Assembly (NCBI RefSeq): GCF_905171765.1
Contig: NC_053391.1
Location: 113,077,409-113,141,408 of the forward strand
Direction: 5' to 3'
Source of the DNA: Bufo bufo
Taxonomy: Eukaryota > Chordata > Amphibia > Anura > Bufonidae
Length of the DNA stretch: 64,000 nucleotides
Shown here: positions 43,313 to 54,168 of the stretch, in pieces
Numbering within the stretch: the stretch's first letter is position 1
How the letters are laid out: every line of letters starts with the position of its first letter
Notes under the pieces: model-generated
What the model was told of the DNA's origin: nothing
The model's database searches: none
The model's input: only the letters and a program-made list of their open reading frames with translations
Position numbers and translations under genes: made by a program

Positions 43313-43640
43313 ATTTGATATCCATTGACCGTCTAATATATCTCCAGCCACATAAATCACTTGTTCTTTTCTGTCTGGTTAATGAATAATTTTTCGGTCC
43401 TGTAGTCCACTGGCCTGCAGTAAAATGAATATCCATATCCAATATACTTCCAGCCACATAATCACTTGTTCTTTTCTGTACGGTGAATGAATCATTTTTG
43501 GGGCTAGTACTCCACTGGCCTGAAGTGAAATTGTTATCCAATTACTGTTTAATATACCTCCAGCCACATAATCACTTGATGTTTTCTGTCCGGTGAATGC
43601 CTAATGTTTGGGGTCTGTACTCCCGTGGCCTAAAATAACA
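43305..43640. repeat. hAT 3' subterminal tandem array, 3 units of about 108 bp
   Basis: Units contain CTCCAGCCACATAATCACTTG, TTTTCTGTCCGGTGAATG and ACTCCACTGGCCTG. The homologous array in copy 3 has about ten units. Confidence 0.9.
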
Positions 43641-43924
43641 TTTTTCTAGGCTCCAGCATGGCACATTTTTGAGAATTTCCCTTTAAGACGCATAAAAATG
43701 GCCTCCGATTAAAATACATCTTTTTTGTGGGAATTTTTGCCAATGATCCCCCTCTGGTATGTCACTGTCCATGTTGTGGGACGTTTGTGCACTTCTAGTA
43801 AGTATTTGGTGGCTGCAAATATGACCTGAAGGTTTTTCAGGACCCCCTGCCATTAAAGTGAATGGGGCCTGCCGCAAACTTGCGGTTCGCGAACATTTGA
43901 TTGCGTTTGCGTTTTCATATCGTC

Positions 43925-44225
43925 CCGGATGCATTTGTGCATTTATGCTCGGGGGAGCAGATACTGCTCTTGTGGTCTGTTTCTAAAGGCGATCCCCAGC
44001 AAAAAATGCATACAGTGGAGGATGCCCACAGCAGACCACGAGTGCCACAGAGACATCCTACACCAGATGATAAAATGTGTGGATGTGGAATGATAAATAG
44101 AATAAATAGTTACAAGAATAGGTGCACTACTGTGGTGGATGAAAACAGTAATATCTGACTAAACCCTCACACTGATGTTAAAAATGAGACTTTAGCCTGT
44201 ATATCCTTATATTAAGGACATACCT
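43925..44225 (+). repeat. 660-bp repeat, later part of the second unit
   Basis: Matches 40410-40700 (CTCGGGGGAGCAGATACTGC onward). It ends GGACATACCTGAGCC, then runs into an inverted unit. Confidence 0.88.
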
Positions 44226-44715
44226 GAGCCATTTGAAGTTAAGCATTTCCTGCCTTTTGAGACCATGTATTGTCATTTAAATCGTATAATTATATGTGGA
44301 GTTGTATAAACTCCAATCTAAATGCGCCTTGATTACCATCCATAGGCAGCATTTAGGTGCACCTGTGAGGCCTGTAGCATATCAGCCAGCCATGGGTGGT
44401 ATTATAAGCCTCCTCCCATTGTATGTGTGGTTAATCACACTGGAGGGAATTGGGAGCTGTGCTGCGAGTCTGACCTTACGCTGCTGTAATTTGCCCACTG
44501 GCTCCTGGTACTACCCATACGGTACAGGTAGGTTTAGTGCTAGGTCCCGTGCCACTTGAGAAACCTTGGCGTGGTGCGCGGGCTCAGCTATGTTCTTAAT
44601 ATAAGAATATACTGACTAAAGTCTCATTTTTAACATCAGTGTGAGGGTTTAGCCAGATGTTACTGTTTGCATCCACCACAGTAGTGCACCTACAGTATTC
44701 TTGTAACTATTTATT
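44226..44715 (-). repeat. 660-bp repeat, inverted unit
   Basis: Reverse complement of the unit: CACCTGTGAGGCCTG, CTGCTGTAATTTGCCCAC, TACCCATACGGTACAGG, then on through the unit junction to TATTTATTTTATTTA, where the LINE resumes. Confidence 0.88.
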
Positions 44716-46092
44716 TTATTTACCCTCCTTTTTTGAACATGCTACCATCACACCAATCTTTAAAAAGCCTTCCCTTGACCCATCTTCTTTGTCTAGCTAA
44801 CACCCCATATCACCACTTCCATATGCCTCAAAGTTACTTGAACATGTCCATCTTGATCTGTCCTCTCACCACTCTTCCTGTTACCTGCACACTGCTTTGG
44901 GGTAACCTTCTATTCTGCCCTGTTCTTCAAACCGCACATCCAAGCCCTTTTCACCTCTGCCTAGTGTTGATTGCGAATATTCTAATCGCTAATTTTTATC
45001 ACGAACATTGCCACTTCGAGAATTCGTGAATATCTAGAATATAGTGCTATATCTTCGGAATCGCAAATATTCTAGATATTTTTCATCAGTACCCATGATC
45101 CTTCACTGCGTTTTGCTTGTGGGCCAATGAGAAGGCTGCAATATCTTTGACTTTAGGAGTAGTGTTGATCGCAAATTTTCGTATCGCACATTTTTATCGT
45201 GAATTTTCCAATTGACGATTTTCGCAATCAAGAAAATAATGACTGGAGATCATGAATTCTGGAATTCGTGAATATATGACAAATATTCGCCCAAATATTT
45301 ACGAAATATTGCAAATTTGAATATTGCCCCTGCCCCTCATAACTGCTCCTGCAGCCTCCAACTCAAAAATATATCTCGGATCTACACAGTCTTCAATCCA
45401 GAGTGTGCAAAATTGGTTGTACATCCCCTCATCATCTCCCACCTAGACTACTGAAAATTCTCCTCTGTGGCCTCCTATCTACCATTCACACACCCCTCTA
45501 ATCTATCCTCAACTCTGCTACCCAACTATCCACCTCTCCCCTCGTTACTCTCCTGTCTGTTCACTCTACCTATCCCTTCACTGGTTCCCATTGCCCAGAG
45601 AATCCACTACAAAACATTTACAATGACATTCAAGGCCATCCACAACCTGTTCCCTCCATATATCTGTGACCTGATCTCCCGATACCATCCTACACACAAT
45701 CATTGATTCTCATCACACCTTCTTGTCTATTTTCCTCTTGCCTCTTCTTCTTACAATCGCCTCCAAGATTTCTCCTGTGCAGCCCTTCTGGAACTCTCTA
45801 CCACAACATATAAGATGCTCACCTACCATGGAAACCTTCAAAAGAAACCTGAAAACCCACCTCTTTACAGTAACCCTGCTGCCACTATGCCACAATGACT
45901 AGCTTTAAGATCACCTATTGTATCCTTCTCCCATTCCCTTGTAGATTGTAAGTCCTTGTGGGCAGGGTCTTCTCCCTTTCTGTACCAGTTTGTAAATCAT
46001 CTTGTTCATGCTAATTGTACTTGTTTTTTTTTTATTATGTATGTATATCCCGTATCATATGTACAGCGCCATGGAATGAATGGCACTTTAAA
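44716..46092 (+). pseudogene. L2-like LINE, RT start, C-terminus and 3' tail
   Basis: 44716-44960 matches the start of the RT (ATITPIFKKPSLDPSS). The catalytic RT segment is deleted. After a hAT MITE block (44962-45345), 45346-45900 encodes the C-terminal end in degraded frames (YNDIQGHPQPV-like and a FKRNLKTHLF segment at 45830-45865). The 3' untranslated region carries TTGTAAGTCCTTGTGGGCAGGG and ends with an ATAAATAAAATT tail. This 3' structure is typical of L2-type elements in frogs. Together with 38640-39810 it is one dead LINE. Confidence 0.75.
44962..45345. repeat. hAT MITE(s) in the LINE
   Basis: Two TAGTGTTGAT starts (44963 and 45163) and one end reading ATATTGCCCCTGCCCCTCATAAC. The composition of CGAATATTC words matches 9038-9312. 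Probably one MITE inserted next to or into another. Confidence 0.65.
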
Positions 46093-46400
46093 AAAATAAA
46101 TAAAATTCATTGCATTGTATTATGTCAAGAAACCATGCAGTTTTAGTAAGTATATTGTACTGCAATAACTATACTAATATAGCAGTTTTTTTCAATGCAT
46201 TGTATTATGTCAATATACAGTGCAGTTTTAGTAAGTGCATTGTACTGCAATAACAGCATTAATATAGCAGTTTACAGTAATTCAATGCATTGTATTATGA
46301 CAAGAAATTGTGGAGTTTTAGTTAGTGTATTGCATTGTGATAGCTGCATTAATATAACAGTTTTATTCAACATATTGTATTGTCATTTGAGATTATGAAT
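46093..46400. repeat. Minisatellite, right block
   Basis: Same unit as 37700-38560 (GCATTGTATTATGTCAA, TGCAGTTTTAGTAAGT, GTACTGCAATAAC...CATTAATATAGCAG), about four units. Confidence 0.85.
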
Positions 46401-47003
46401 ACCAGTGTGCAGTGTGTTTGTAAAAGGGACAGATGTTTAATTGCACATTAGTCTCCGAATTACAGGAAAAAAAAGGGAACTTGGAGGGGAGACAAGGAGT
46501 CCACAATGACATATCACACTGATAAAAGTAGTGGGTTTGGTGAGGACTGTAATGATGATTGGGTGTTGAATAGAACCAGGCTACCCAGCTGCCAATTTTT
46601 CTGTAAAACTGCCATCCATGGCTTGTACTGTCCTGGGGTGGAGAACATGGTGGACATCTGGAGCTGCTGTTATAGGCAGGGACAGTATATGTCTTTCGCA
46701 TCCCACTAGGTCAATGTTTGTCATGGCATAGGCAACACAGCACCACAACAATGAGGTCAGGTCTTATTGACACCTCCACATTTGTGTCAGTCTGGTTCTG
46801 AGCACACGTTATACACAGCAGAACGTTGCTTCCACTTCCCCTTTGTCCTATCATATGAGTAAAGTGAAACATTGCCATGCTGTGTTACAGCTGATCAGCC
46901 TGGGCAAGAGTAGCTACACATTTTATCAGTTGTTAAGAGCATCAAGGAGCAAACATCCCTCTGGCTGTCTCTCCTCTCTCCAACAGGGCAAAATAGTCAG
47001 CAA
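46401..47003. other. No recognised feature
   Basis: No gene or repeat is recognised between the minisatellite and hAT copy 3. Confidence 0.35.
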
Positions 47004-47339
47004 TAGTGATGGACAAACATCGGCTGGGAAATTTCGCGAACGCGCTTTCGCGATCGATTGTTCGCGAACCTTACGTTAGAGGCGGGCCCCATTCACTTTA
47101 ATGGCAGGCGAACCAAAAAAAAATTCAGGTCATATTTGCAGCCACCATATACTTACTAGAAGTGCACAAATAGTACCACAACATAGACAGTGACATACCA
47201 GAGGGGGTCAATGGCAAAATTCCCACAGAAAATATGTATTTTAATCAGGAGCCATTTTTATGCGTCTTTAAAAGGGAAACTCTCAAAAATGTGCCCTGCT
47301 GAAGCCTAGAAAAATTTTATTTTAGGCCACGGGACTACG

Positions 47340-48365
47340 GGCCCCAGAAAATTAGGCATTCACCTGACAGAAAATAACAAGTGATTATGAGGCTAGAGGT
47401 ATATTAGACGGTAAGTGGATAACAATTTTACTGTAGGCCAGTGGAGTACAGGCACCAATAATTGTGCATTCACCTGACAGAAAAAAACAAGTGATTATGT
47501 GGCTGTAGGTATATTAGACGGTCAGTGCATGACAATTTTACTGTATGTCAGTGGAGTACAGGCCCCAATAATTATGCATTCACTAGACAGAAAAGAACAA
47601 GTGATTATGTGGCTGGAGGTACATTATATTAGGCGGTCACTGGATAACAATTTTATTGCAGTGCAGTGGAGTTTAGGCACCAATAATTATGCATTCACCT
47701 GACAGATAAGAACAAGTGATTATGTGGTTGTAGGTATATTAGACGGTCAGTGCATGACAATTTTACTGTATGTCAGTGGAGTACAGGCCCAAAAAATTAG
47801 GCATTCACCTGACAGAAAAGATCTTGTGATGATGTGGCTGGAGGTACATAAGGTGGTCACTGGATACAAATTTTAGTGTAGTCCAGTACAGGCCCCAAAA
47901 ATAGGCATTCACCTGACAGAAAAGAACTTGGGATTATGTGGCTAAAGGTACATTAGGAGGTCACTGGATAAAAATGTTGCTGTAGGCCACTGGAGTACAG
48001 GCCCCAAAAATTTGTCATTCACCTGACAGAAAAAAAACTTGTGATGATGTGGCTGGAGGTACATTAGGCGGAAACTGGCTAAAAATTTTACTGTAGGCCA
48101 GTACAGGCCCCAAACATTAGGCATTAACCTGACAACAAAGAACTTGTGATTATGTGGCTGGAGGTACATTTGGTGGTCACTGGATAACATTTTTACTGTA
48201 GGCCACTGGAGTACAGGCCCCAAAAATTAGGCATAATCCTGACAGAAAATAATTTATGATGATGTGGTTGGAGGTACATTAGGCGGTCACTGTATAAAAA
48301 ATTTACTGTAGGCCAGTACAGGCCTGAAAAATTAGGCATTCACCTGACAGAAAAGGTCTTTTATG
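47340..48365. repeat. hAT 3' subterminal array, about 10 units of 104-115 bp
   Basis: The landmark GCATTCACCTGACAG recurs near 47357, 47466, 47576, 47691, 47801, 47905, 48015, 48125, 48231 and 48336, giving unit lengths of 104-115 bp. Same unit as 43305-43640. Short ORFs in it repeat the unit and are not genes. Confidence 0.93.
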
Positions 48366-49240
48366 CCGCTGTATATACATAAGACAAGGACTATTCTTTG
48401 TTCTGGGTGGTGGAGGATATGTTTGGACTGGCATGAGCAAATTCAATTACACGTGGTCGTCACAGGTGTTGAATTTCTCTGCGATTCATGCCTCATACAT
48501 TTTTAGAAATGTGAGGTAGTCCACACTGTCTTGAGCTAGGCGAGTGTGCTTATCGGTCTCAACTCCCCTGCTGCGCTGAACTTCCTTTCGGACAGGACAC
48601 TCGACAAGGGGCAAGCCAAGAGTTCCATGGCAAATTGTGCCAGCTCTGGCAACAGGTCAAGCCTGCACACCCAGTAGTCCAGGGGTTCCTTGCTTCTCAG
48701 AGCAACCACAACGGCCGTTAACCCGATGTAGTCGGTTTAGGTATTCCCTGAGGCTGGATCTGGAGGGCGGCTGTCGATGGGTTGGCAGCAAGAATGATCT
48801 CATATCCGAAGTGACCAACACATCTTCAAACCGCCCTCTTCTTTCAGGCTCGGTAGGATTGGTACCCGCACCTGTTTCGCTGTGGGTGGAAATTCCTCTA
48901 CCAGCGCCCGCAACAGCAGAATGCAGCATCTATCGCAGCAAGGCCTGGAAATTCTGCATTCTGCCAGCCCTCTGTGATGCTGGTAAAATATATCCTCCAT
49001 TTTGTGTTCATATCGGGGGTCTAAGTACGTTGCCACCCAGTACTGGTCCTTGCCCTTTATGCTTTTTATACGGGGTCCCGCTTTAAAAAACTGGAGCATG
49101 AAGGCCCCCATTTGTACTAAATTGGAAGCGCTGGAGCGCCCTGGCTCCTGCTCATCACTCAGGAGAATGTCGTCCTCGGACAACTCCCGAAAGCTACAGA
49201 CAACACCAGGGATCCCCGAAAAGTTTAAAGTCCCCCTTAA

Positions 49241-50262
49241 CATCTTCAGGACACATGACGTACCGGTACGTCATGTATAGTTCCGATCACCGCCGCCCGG
49301 CGGGCGGTGATCGAGACCCAGTGCCTGCTCAAATAATTGAGCAGGCACCTTGGCTAAATGTGCGGGGGGGTCCCGTGTCAATTCAGACCTGCGGTTTGCG
49401 GCTTTTACCTGTGGTTGCGGCGGCGATCGGTGGTGCGATCGCGCTGCCTTCCAGTGACGAGCCTGTGAGATCCAGCTACCTTGACATGGGACATGGGCTT
49501 CAAATGGGACATGGTGTCAAAACAACCAGTCCAGCAAAATCTGCCATCCAAAAACCGTATGGCATTCCTTTCATTCTGCGCCCTGCCGTGTGCCCGTACC
49601 GTAGTTTACTACCACATATGGGGTGTTTCTGTAAACTACAGAATCAGGGCTATAAATATTGAGTTCTGTTTGGCTGTTAACCCTTACTTTGTAACTGGAA
49701 AAAAAAATATTAAAATGGAAAATCTGCCAAAAAAGTGAAATTTTTAAATTATCTCTCTATTTTCCATTAATTCTTGTGGAACACCTAAAGGGTTAACTAC
49801 GTTTGTAAAATCAGTTTTGAATACCTTGAGGGGTGTAGTTTCTAGAATGGGGTCATTTTTGGGTGGTTTCTATTATGTAAGCCTCGCAAAGTGACTTCAG
49901 ACCTGAACTGGTCTCGCAAGCGCGAGATGTTAGAGCAGAAGGAGGGGGGAGGGAGGGAGAGCCGGAGGCGTCACACAGGATTATGAGGCGGCGCTGAGGT
50001 CGGGAAAGACGGAGCTGGGCACGAACGGCGGCGGGTGCGGCCGGCAGCTTGGATCCATTTACATCCCCTTGGGCACCTTATTCTGTTGATTGACAGGTTA
50101 GTAATAGCGTTTTTTGAGCAACATGAGCCTACAGATTACATTTATAAGACCACATTAGCAATCGTGAAAGCTCCATGAACATAACCATATTTTTTATCTG
50201 GAGGGGGTGAAACCTGGTGACAGAATCCCTTTAAGGTGAAATAAGGCTGTGTCCTAAATGGG
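49241..50262 (-). mobile_element. TTAA-family A element inside hAT copy 3
   Basis: TTAA at 49237-49240 and 50263-50266. The left end (CATCTTCAGGACACATGACG) and right end (GGCTGTGTCCTAAATGGG) are diverged versions of the 58646-61509 termini. The left part has the same palindrome and hairpins as that element; 49480-49910 is the family body. At 49913 it changes to a GC-rich insert ending CTGGTGACAGAATCCCTTTAA (50233), a T2-like end, before the last 29 bases of the family. Confidence 0.8.
49913..50233. repeat. T2-like TTAA fragment nested in the TTAA-family A element
   Basis: GC-rich at the left (CGCAAGCGCGAG; GGAGGGGGGAGGGAGG), with a right terminus TGACAGAATCCCTTTAA. Its left terminus is not the expected TTAAAGGG, so part of host and insert has been deleted. 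Confidence 0.55.
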
Positions 50263-52254
50263 TTAAACCCTCCTCTTCTTGCTCCTCCTCCTCCTCTCCC
50301 CATCCACCACCCTCCTCTGACTCCTCTTTAGACTCCTGCTGACTTGTCTCAGATGGAGTAGCACTGCTGGGAATTAATTCAGCATTGCAATTTCCTCATC
50401 TTCCACCTCCTGCTCCTCGACGGCTTGATTAATGACATGACGCAATGAACGATCCAGAAAGAAGGCATAAGGTTCGATGTCACTGATGGCGCCTTGGCTG
50501 CGACAGACCAGTTTGGTAATCTCATCACATGGCCGCAGAAGTCTGCATGCTTTGCGCATGAGCAGCCACTGGCACAGTGAAAAAATCCAAGCTCCCCAGA
50601 ACCTGTCCTGCCCCAGAGTTCGTGCAGGTAGTCGTTAATGGCATGTTTTTGCTGGAGCAGCCTATCAAGCATATACAAGGTGGAGTTCCAGCACGTTGGG
50701 CTGTCACAAATCACACGTCTGATGAGCCATGGCCGTGTAAGATCTTCTAAAATGGGAAGACATTTTCCTGGCCTGCCGCAAGACATCCTGGACCCTGGGA
50801 AATTTGGCAACGAATCGCTGGAGGATGGAGTAGGAGGAGGAGAAGAAGAGGAAGGCCTGCATGCAATCCTTGGTGGTAACACCAAAGCCACATGGGTGCC
50901 ACGGGTTAAATGCTTGACGGATGTCAGAAGGTTACCCAGTGTTAAATAAAAGTTATGTAGCTTCCCTGCCCGTGTTTGCTAGACCACGTGTCTGTGGTCA
51001 GATGTATCTTGGCACCGACACTGTGTATCAGAGATACCGTATATTCACTTGCCGCAGAATGTCACCATATAGCTCTGAGATGCCCCTATGGGAGAAATAA
51101 TTTCTTTGAAGAACCTCTCATTGCGGTGTGCCAATGTCCACAAATTTTCTAAAGGCCTCCGAGTCCACCAGTTTATATGGCAGTAGTTAGCGGACTAGCA
51201 GTTCCAACAAGCTGGTGGTCAACCGTTGGGCAAGAGAGTTATCCGGCATCATCAACTTTTTACGTTCAAACATTTGTGCCACGGAAGCCTGCCTTCTGCC
51301 AGATGAACGCGACGACGGCACGGTGGATAGTGGAGCGGAGGACAAATGGGAGAAGAGAGGAGAAGGAGGAGAAGAGGCAGGACGTGGAGTGCCGGAGTGT
51401 GGCTTTGTGGGTTCTGACGGCGTTGCTCCCACTGGCCTCAGTGATGGGAGGTCAGGTACCTTTTTAAGGCGGTCGTTTCTAGGTGAGTGTTGGGCTTACT
51501 GCAACTTATGCGTAGATAGCACAGGCTGCACATGGCAATGCTATTGTCAGCAGCTGACAGGTTAAAAAAAGTCCACACTGCGGAGCCATGTGCCGGCATC
51601 CTGGGAGCACCAGAAGTGACCGTGCATGGTGGATGGCTCGCTCCAGATTTATTTGCAGTCTGTTTTTTGCCTCCTGTGCCCTGCGAGCTCTGCCTGCTTC
51701 TCCTTCTTTTCCTCCCTATCTGCTGTTCCGTCTCTCCCTCTGAACTCCCCTCCATTTCCTCTCTTGTGGACACCCACGTGACGTCCATCGACACGTCATC
51801 ATCGTCACTTTCAACACCACTGACATTTGAGATCTTGGAGTAGGCAGCAAGAGCGGGGACCTCCCTCCTTGGGCTGATCTAGGTACTGTCATCAGACTGC
51901 TGGGTGGAGGCCGTTGCTACCTCCTCTTCCTCATCCGATGTCAAGAATGGCTGCGCATCGGTAAGGTCTGGGAATGGATGGGAAAATAATTCCTCTGACT
52001 TGAGTTGAGGGGCTATGGTGATGGTGGTGTATTTGGGGGTGCAAACAGCAGAGAGTGAGGAGGGTGCAGAATCGGAAGGCTGAGTGAGCCACTCAACCAA
52101 CCCTGGTGTGCCCGTTGACGTAATCGCACGCACCTTTTCCAACTTCCCACTTAGGCTCCGGCCTGGTGCACCAGCCTGACCCCTACCATCCCTGCGGAAC
52201 GGCCTGGCTCTTCCTCTGCCTGTCATTTTCAAAATGACCCTGTGCCTAAGTCCT

Positions 52255-53400
52255 TATTTGTGGAAGTACAGTAGGTATATCGCCGGCCTCAATCAATATT
52301 TGGTGGAAACAGGTATATCGAACCCCTTAATCTGTATTTTTTTTTTAGAAAGCAGGTATATCGTAGGCCTCAATCAATATTTGGTGGAAACAGTTATATC
52401 AAACCCTTTAATCAGCATTTTGTGGAAGCAAGTATATCGCAGACCTCTATCAATATTTGGTGGAAACAGGTATACAGAACCCTTTAATCAGTATTTTGGG
52501 AAAGCAGGTATATTGTAGCCCTCAATCAGTATTTTTTGGAAGCAGGTATATCGAACACCTTAATCAGTATTTTGTGGATGCAGGTATATCGTAGGCCTCA
52601 ATTAATATTTTGTTGATGCAGGTAAATCAAACCCCTTAGGGCTCATGCACACGACAGTATGGCTTTTTCAGTGTTTTGCGGTCCGTTTTTTACGGATCCG
52701 TTGTTCCATTTTTTGTTTCCGTTGTGTTTCCGTTTCCTTTCCATTTTTCCGTTCCGTTTTTCCGTATGCCATATACAGTATACAGTAATTACATAGAAAA
52801 AATTGGGCTGGGCATAACATTTTCAATAGATGGTTCAGCAAAAACGGAACGGATATGGAAGACATACGGATGCATTTCCGTATGTGTTCCGTTTTTTTTG
52901 TGGACCCATTGACTTGAATGCCAAGCACCGTGATTTGCGGACAAGAATAGGACATGTTCTATCTTTTCACGGTACGGAAATACTGAAACGGAATGCACAC
53001 GGAGACACTTCAGTATTTTTTGCTGAACCATTGAAATGAATGGTTCAGTATATGTTCCGCATACTGAACTCAAAAAACGGCCAGTATACTGAACGCAAAA
53101 TACTGTCGTGTGCATGAGCCCTTAATCAGTATTTTGTGGAAGTAAGTATATCTCAGGCCTCAATCAATATTTGGTGGAAACAGGTATATCGAACCACTTA
53201 ATCAGTATTTTGTCGAAGCAGGTATATCACACCCCTCAATAATTTTTTTTGCCACAATAGTTATATCACACCACCCTGTTCATTTGGGGCAACAGGTATA
53301 TCGCAGCCCTCAATCAATATTTTGCGGAAGAAGGTATATCACACCCCTCAATCAGTTTTTTTTTCGGGGCAAGAGGTATATCACACCTGTTGCAATTAGT
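52255..53400. repeat. hAT 5' subterminal array, units of about 38 bp in pairs
   Basis: Two alternating subunits, one with GGCCTCAATCAATATTTGGTGG and one with CCCTTAATCAGTATTTTGTGG, each ending AARCAGGTATATCG. About 18 subunits excluding the MITE at 52639-53121. Copy 2 has only about two (41140-41225). Confidence 0.88.
52639..53121. mobile_element. Harbinger-like MITE, 483 bp
   Basis: TTA at 52636-52638 and 53122-53124 flanks perfect TIRs of at least 22 bp beginning GGGCTCATGCACACGACAG. Three-base TTA duplications fit the PIF/Harbinger superfamily. The interior is rich in TCCGTTTTT/ACGGAA words. Non-coding. It splits the hAT 5' array, proving it came later. Confidence 0.92.
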
Positions 53401-53900
53401 TGTTCCAATAGCGTTTGTCCCTCTATATATCTGCAGTATCGCAGCAGAACTGCATATACTGTTGCACAATACAAATGCATTATAATATACTTTCTATGTT
53501 AGAAAGTATATTCTAAGTATATCACACCACTCAGTATATCACACCTATCGATAGCACACCTATGCCAGTCCTTAAAAGGACTTTTGTGACTCTATTATCT
53601 AGTGTTTGGTCTTTCTAACAGCCTGTCCCTGCTCCACAATGCAACCTCTTCCTACACTGGCAAAACACAGAATGTAAAATGGCTGCCAGATCGGGTTCTT
53701 TTATAGGGTGGGGGTGTGTCTATGTGCTGAAACATCTCAACTGGCTGTCCTTTCCTACCTGATGGAGGTGTCATGGGTCAAAGTTCAGCGAAATGTAAAG
53801 GAATATGGCGCAGACGGACATCGCCACATGTTCGGCGAATCGTGAACCTGCAAAGTTTGCTGCAAAACAACCTCCGGGCGAACCGCAAGGCCATCTCTAC

Positions 53901-54166
53901 TGATGATGATGATGATGACAGCGACACTGACTGTGGTGAGCTTTGCCAATCAATGTATTGGTTGGGTTGAGCCAGAAAGAACTGTTTAATCGGGGCACAC
54001 TGATGAGCATGGCAAGCTATATGCTTGCTTGCTTAGATATTCACAGGTGTATCATTCACATTAAGCAATGTGGTGATTACTGGCTTTTAGACCCTTGCTA
54101 GCAAAAAAAAATGGGGGAATTCTTTCTTGGTGCCAAAAGGATTGCCAAGTTGCTGTATTACCAATA
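53901..54166. other. Unrecognised sequence, (GAT)n run
   Basis: A (GAT)5-type run at 53901-53917 is followed by unrecognised sequence. Confidence 0.4.
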
Positions 54167-54168
54167 TA

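Larger units (their letters stand above)
40937..43920 (+). mobile_element. hAT transposon copy 2, with a LINE insertion
   Basis: The element begins TAGAGATGGCCTTGCGGTTCG, the same end as hAT copy 3 (53880-53900, complement). The 3' end at about 43920 has lost the last 40 or so bases compared with copy 3. It contains a broken BED-type transposase, about two 5' subterminal units (41140-41225), three 3' subterminal units (43305-43640) and a CR1-like insertion. Confidence 0.85.
48480..52232 (-). pseudogene. hAT transposase (BED type), copy 3, near full length
   Basis: From 52232 the frame starts MKMTGRGRARPFRRDGRGQ. A BED-type zinc finger follows at about 51600-51450 (WTFFNLSAADN, CSLC, HLET...TSHH). 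The core includes MFERKKLMMPDNSLA (about 51270) and the hAT-typical CDSPTCWNSTLYMLDRLLQQ (about 50700-50640). DEITKLVCRSQGAISDIEPY lies at about 50500. After the TTAA insertion come MGAFMLQ and YWVATYLDPRY (49130-49020), and the hATC motif ACPLSSVLSER with FSAAG near 48580-48540. Frameshifts and stops are frequent, and the frame is cut by 49241-50262. It is a better template than copy 2 because the core is retained. Confidence 0.82.
47008..53900 (-). mobile_element. hAT transposon copy 3, 6.9 kb with nested insertions
   Basis: Minus-strand element. Its 5' end is the complement of 53880-53900 (TAGAGATGGCCTTGCGGTTCG) and its 3' end begins TAGTGATGGACAAACATCGG at 47008; TAGNG ends are hAT-typical. 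I did not find a convincing 8-bp duplication. Inside are a near full-length but broken transposase (48480-52232), a ten-unit 3' subterminal array, an approximately 38-bp-unit 5' array, a TTAA element (49241-50262) and a Harbinger-like MITE (52639-53121). Confidence 0.8.

Noticed and set aside
47942..48223. Repetitive 93-residue ORF
   Set aside because: A read-through of the 108-bp hAT array; the amino-acid repeats follow the DNA unit.
47340..48365. CRISPR-like array of regularly spaced repeats
   Set aside because: Units are contiguous 104-115 bp tandem repeats with no unique spacers, within a eukaryotic transposon.
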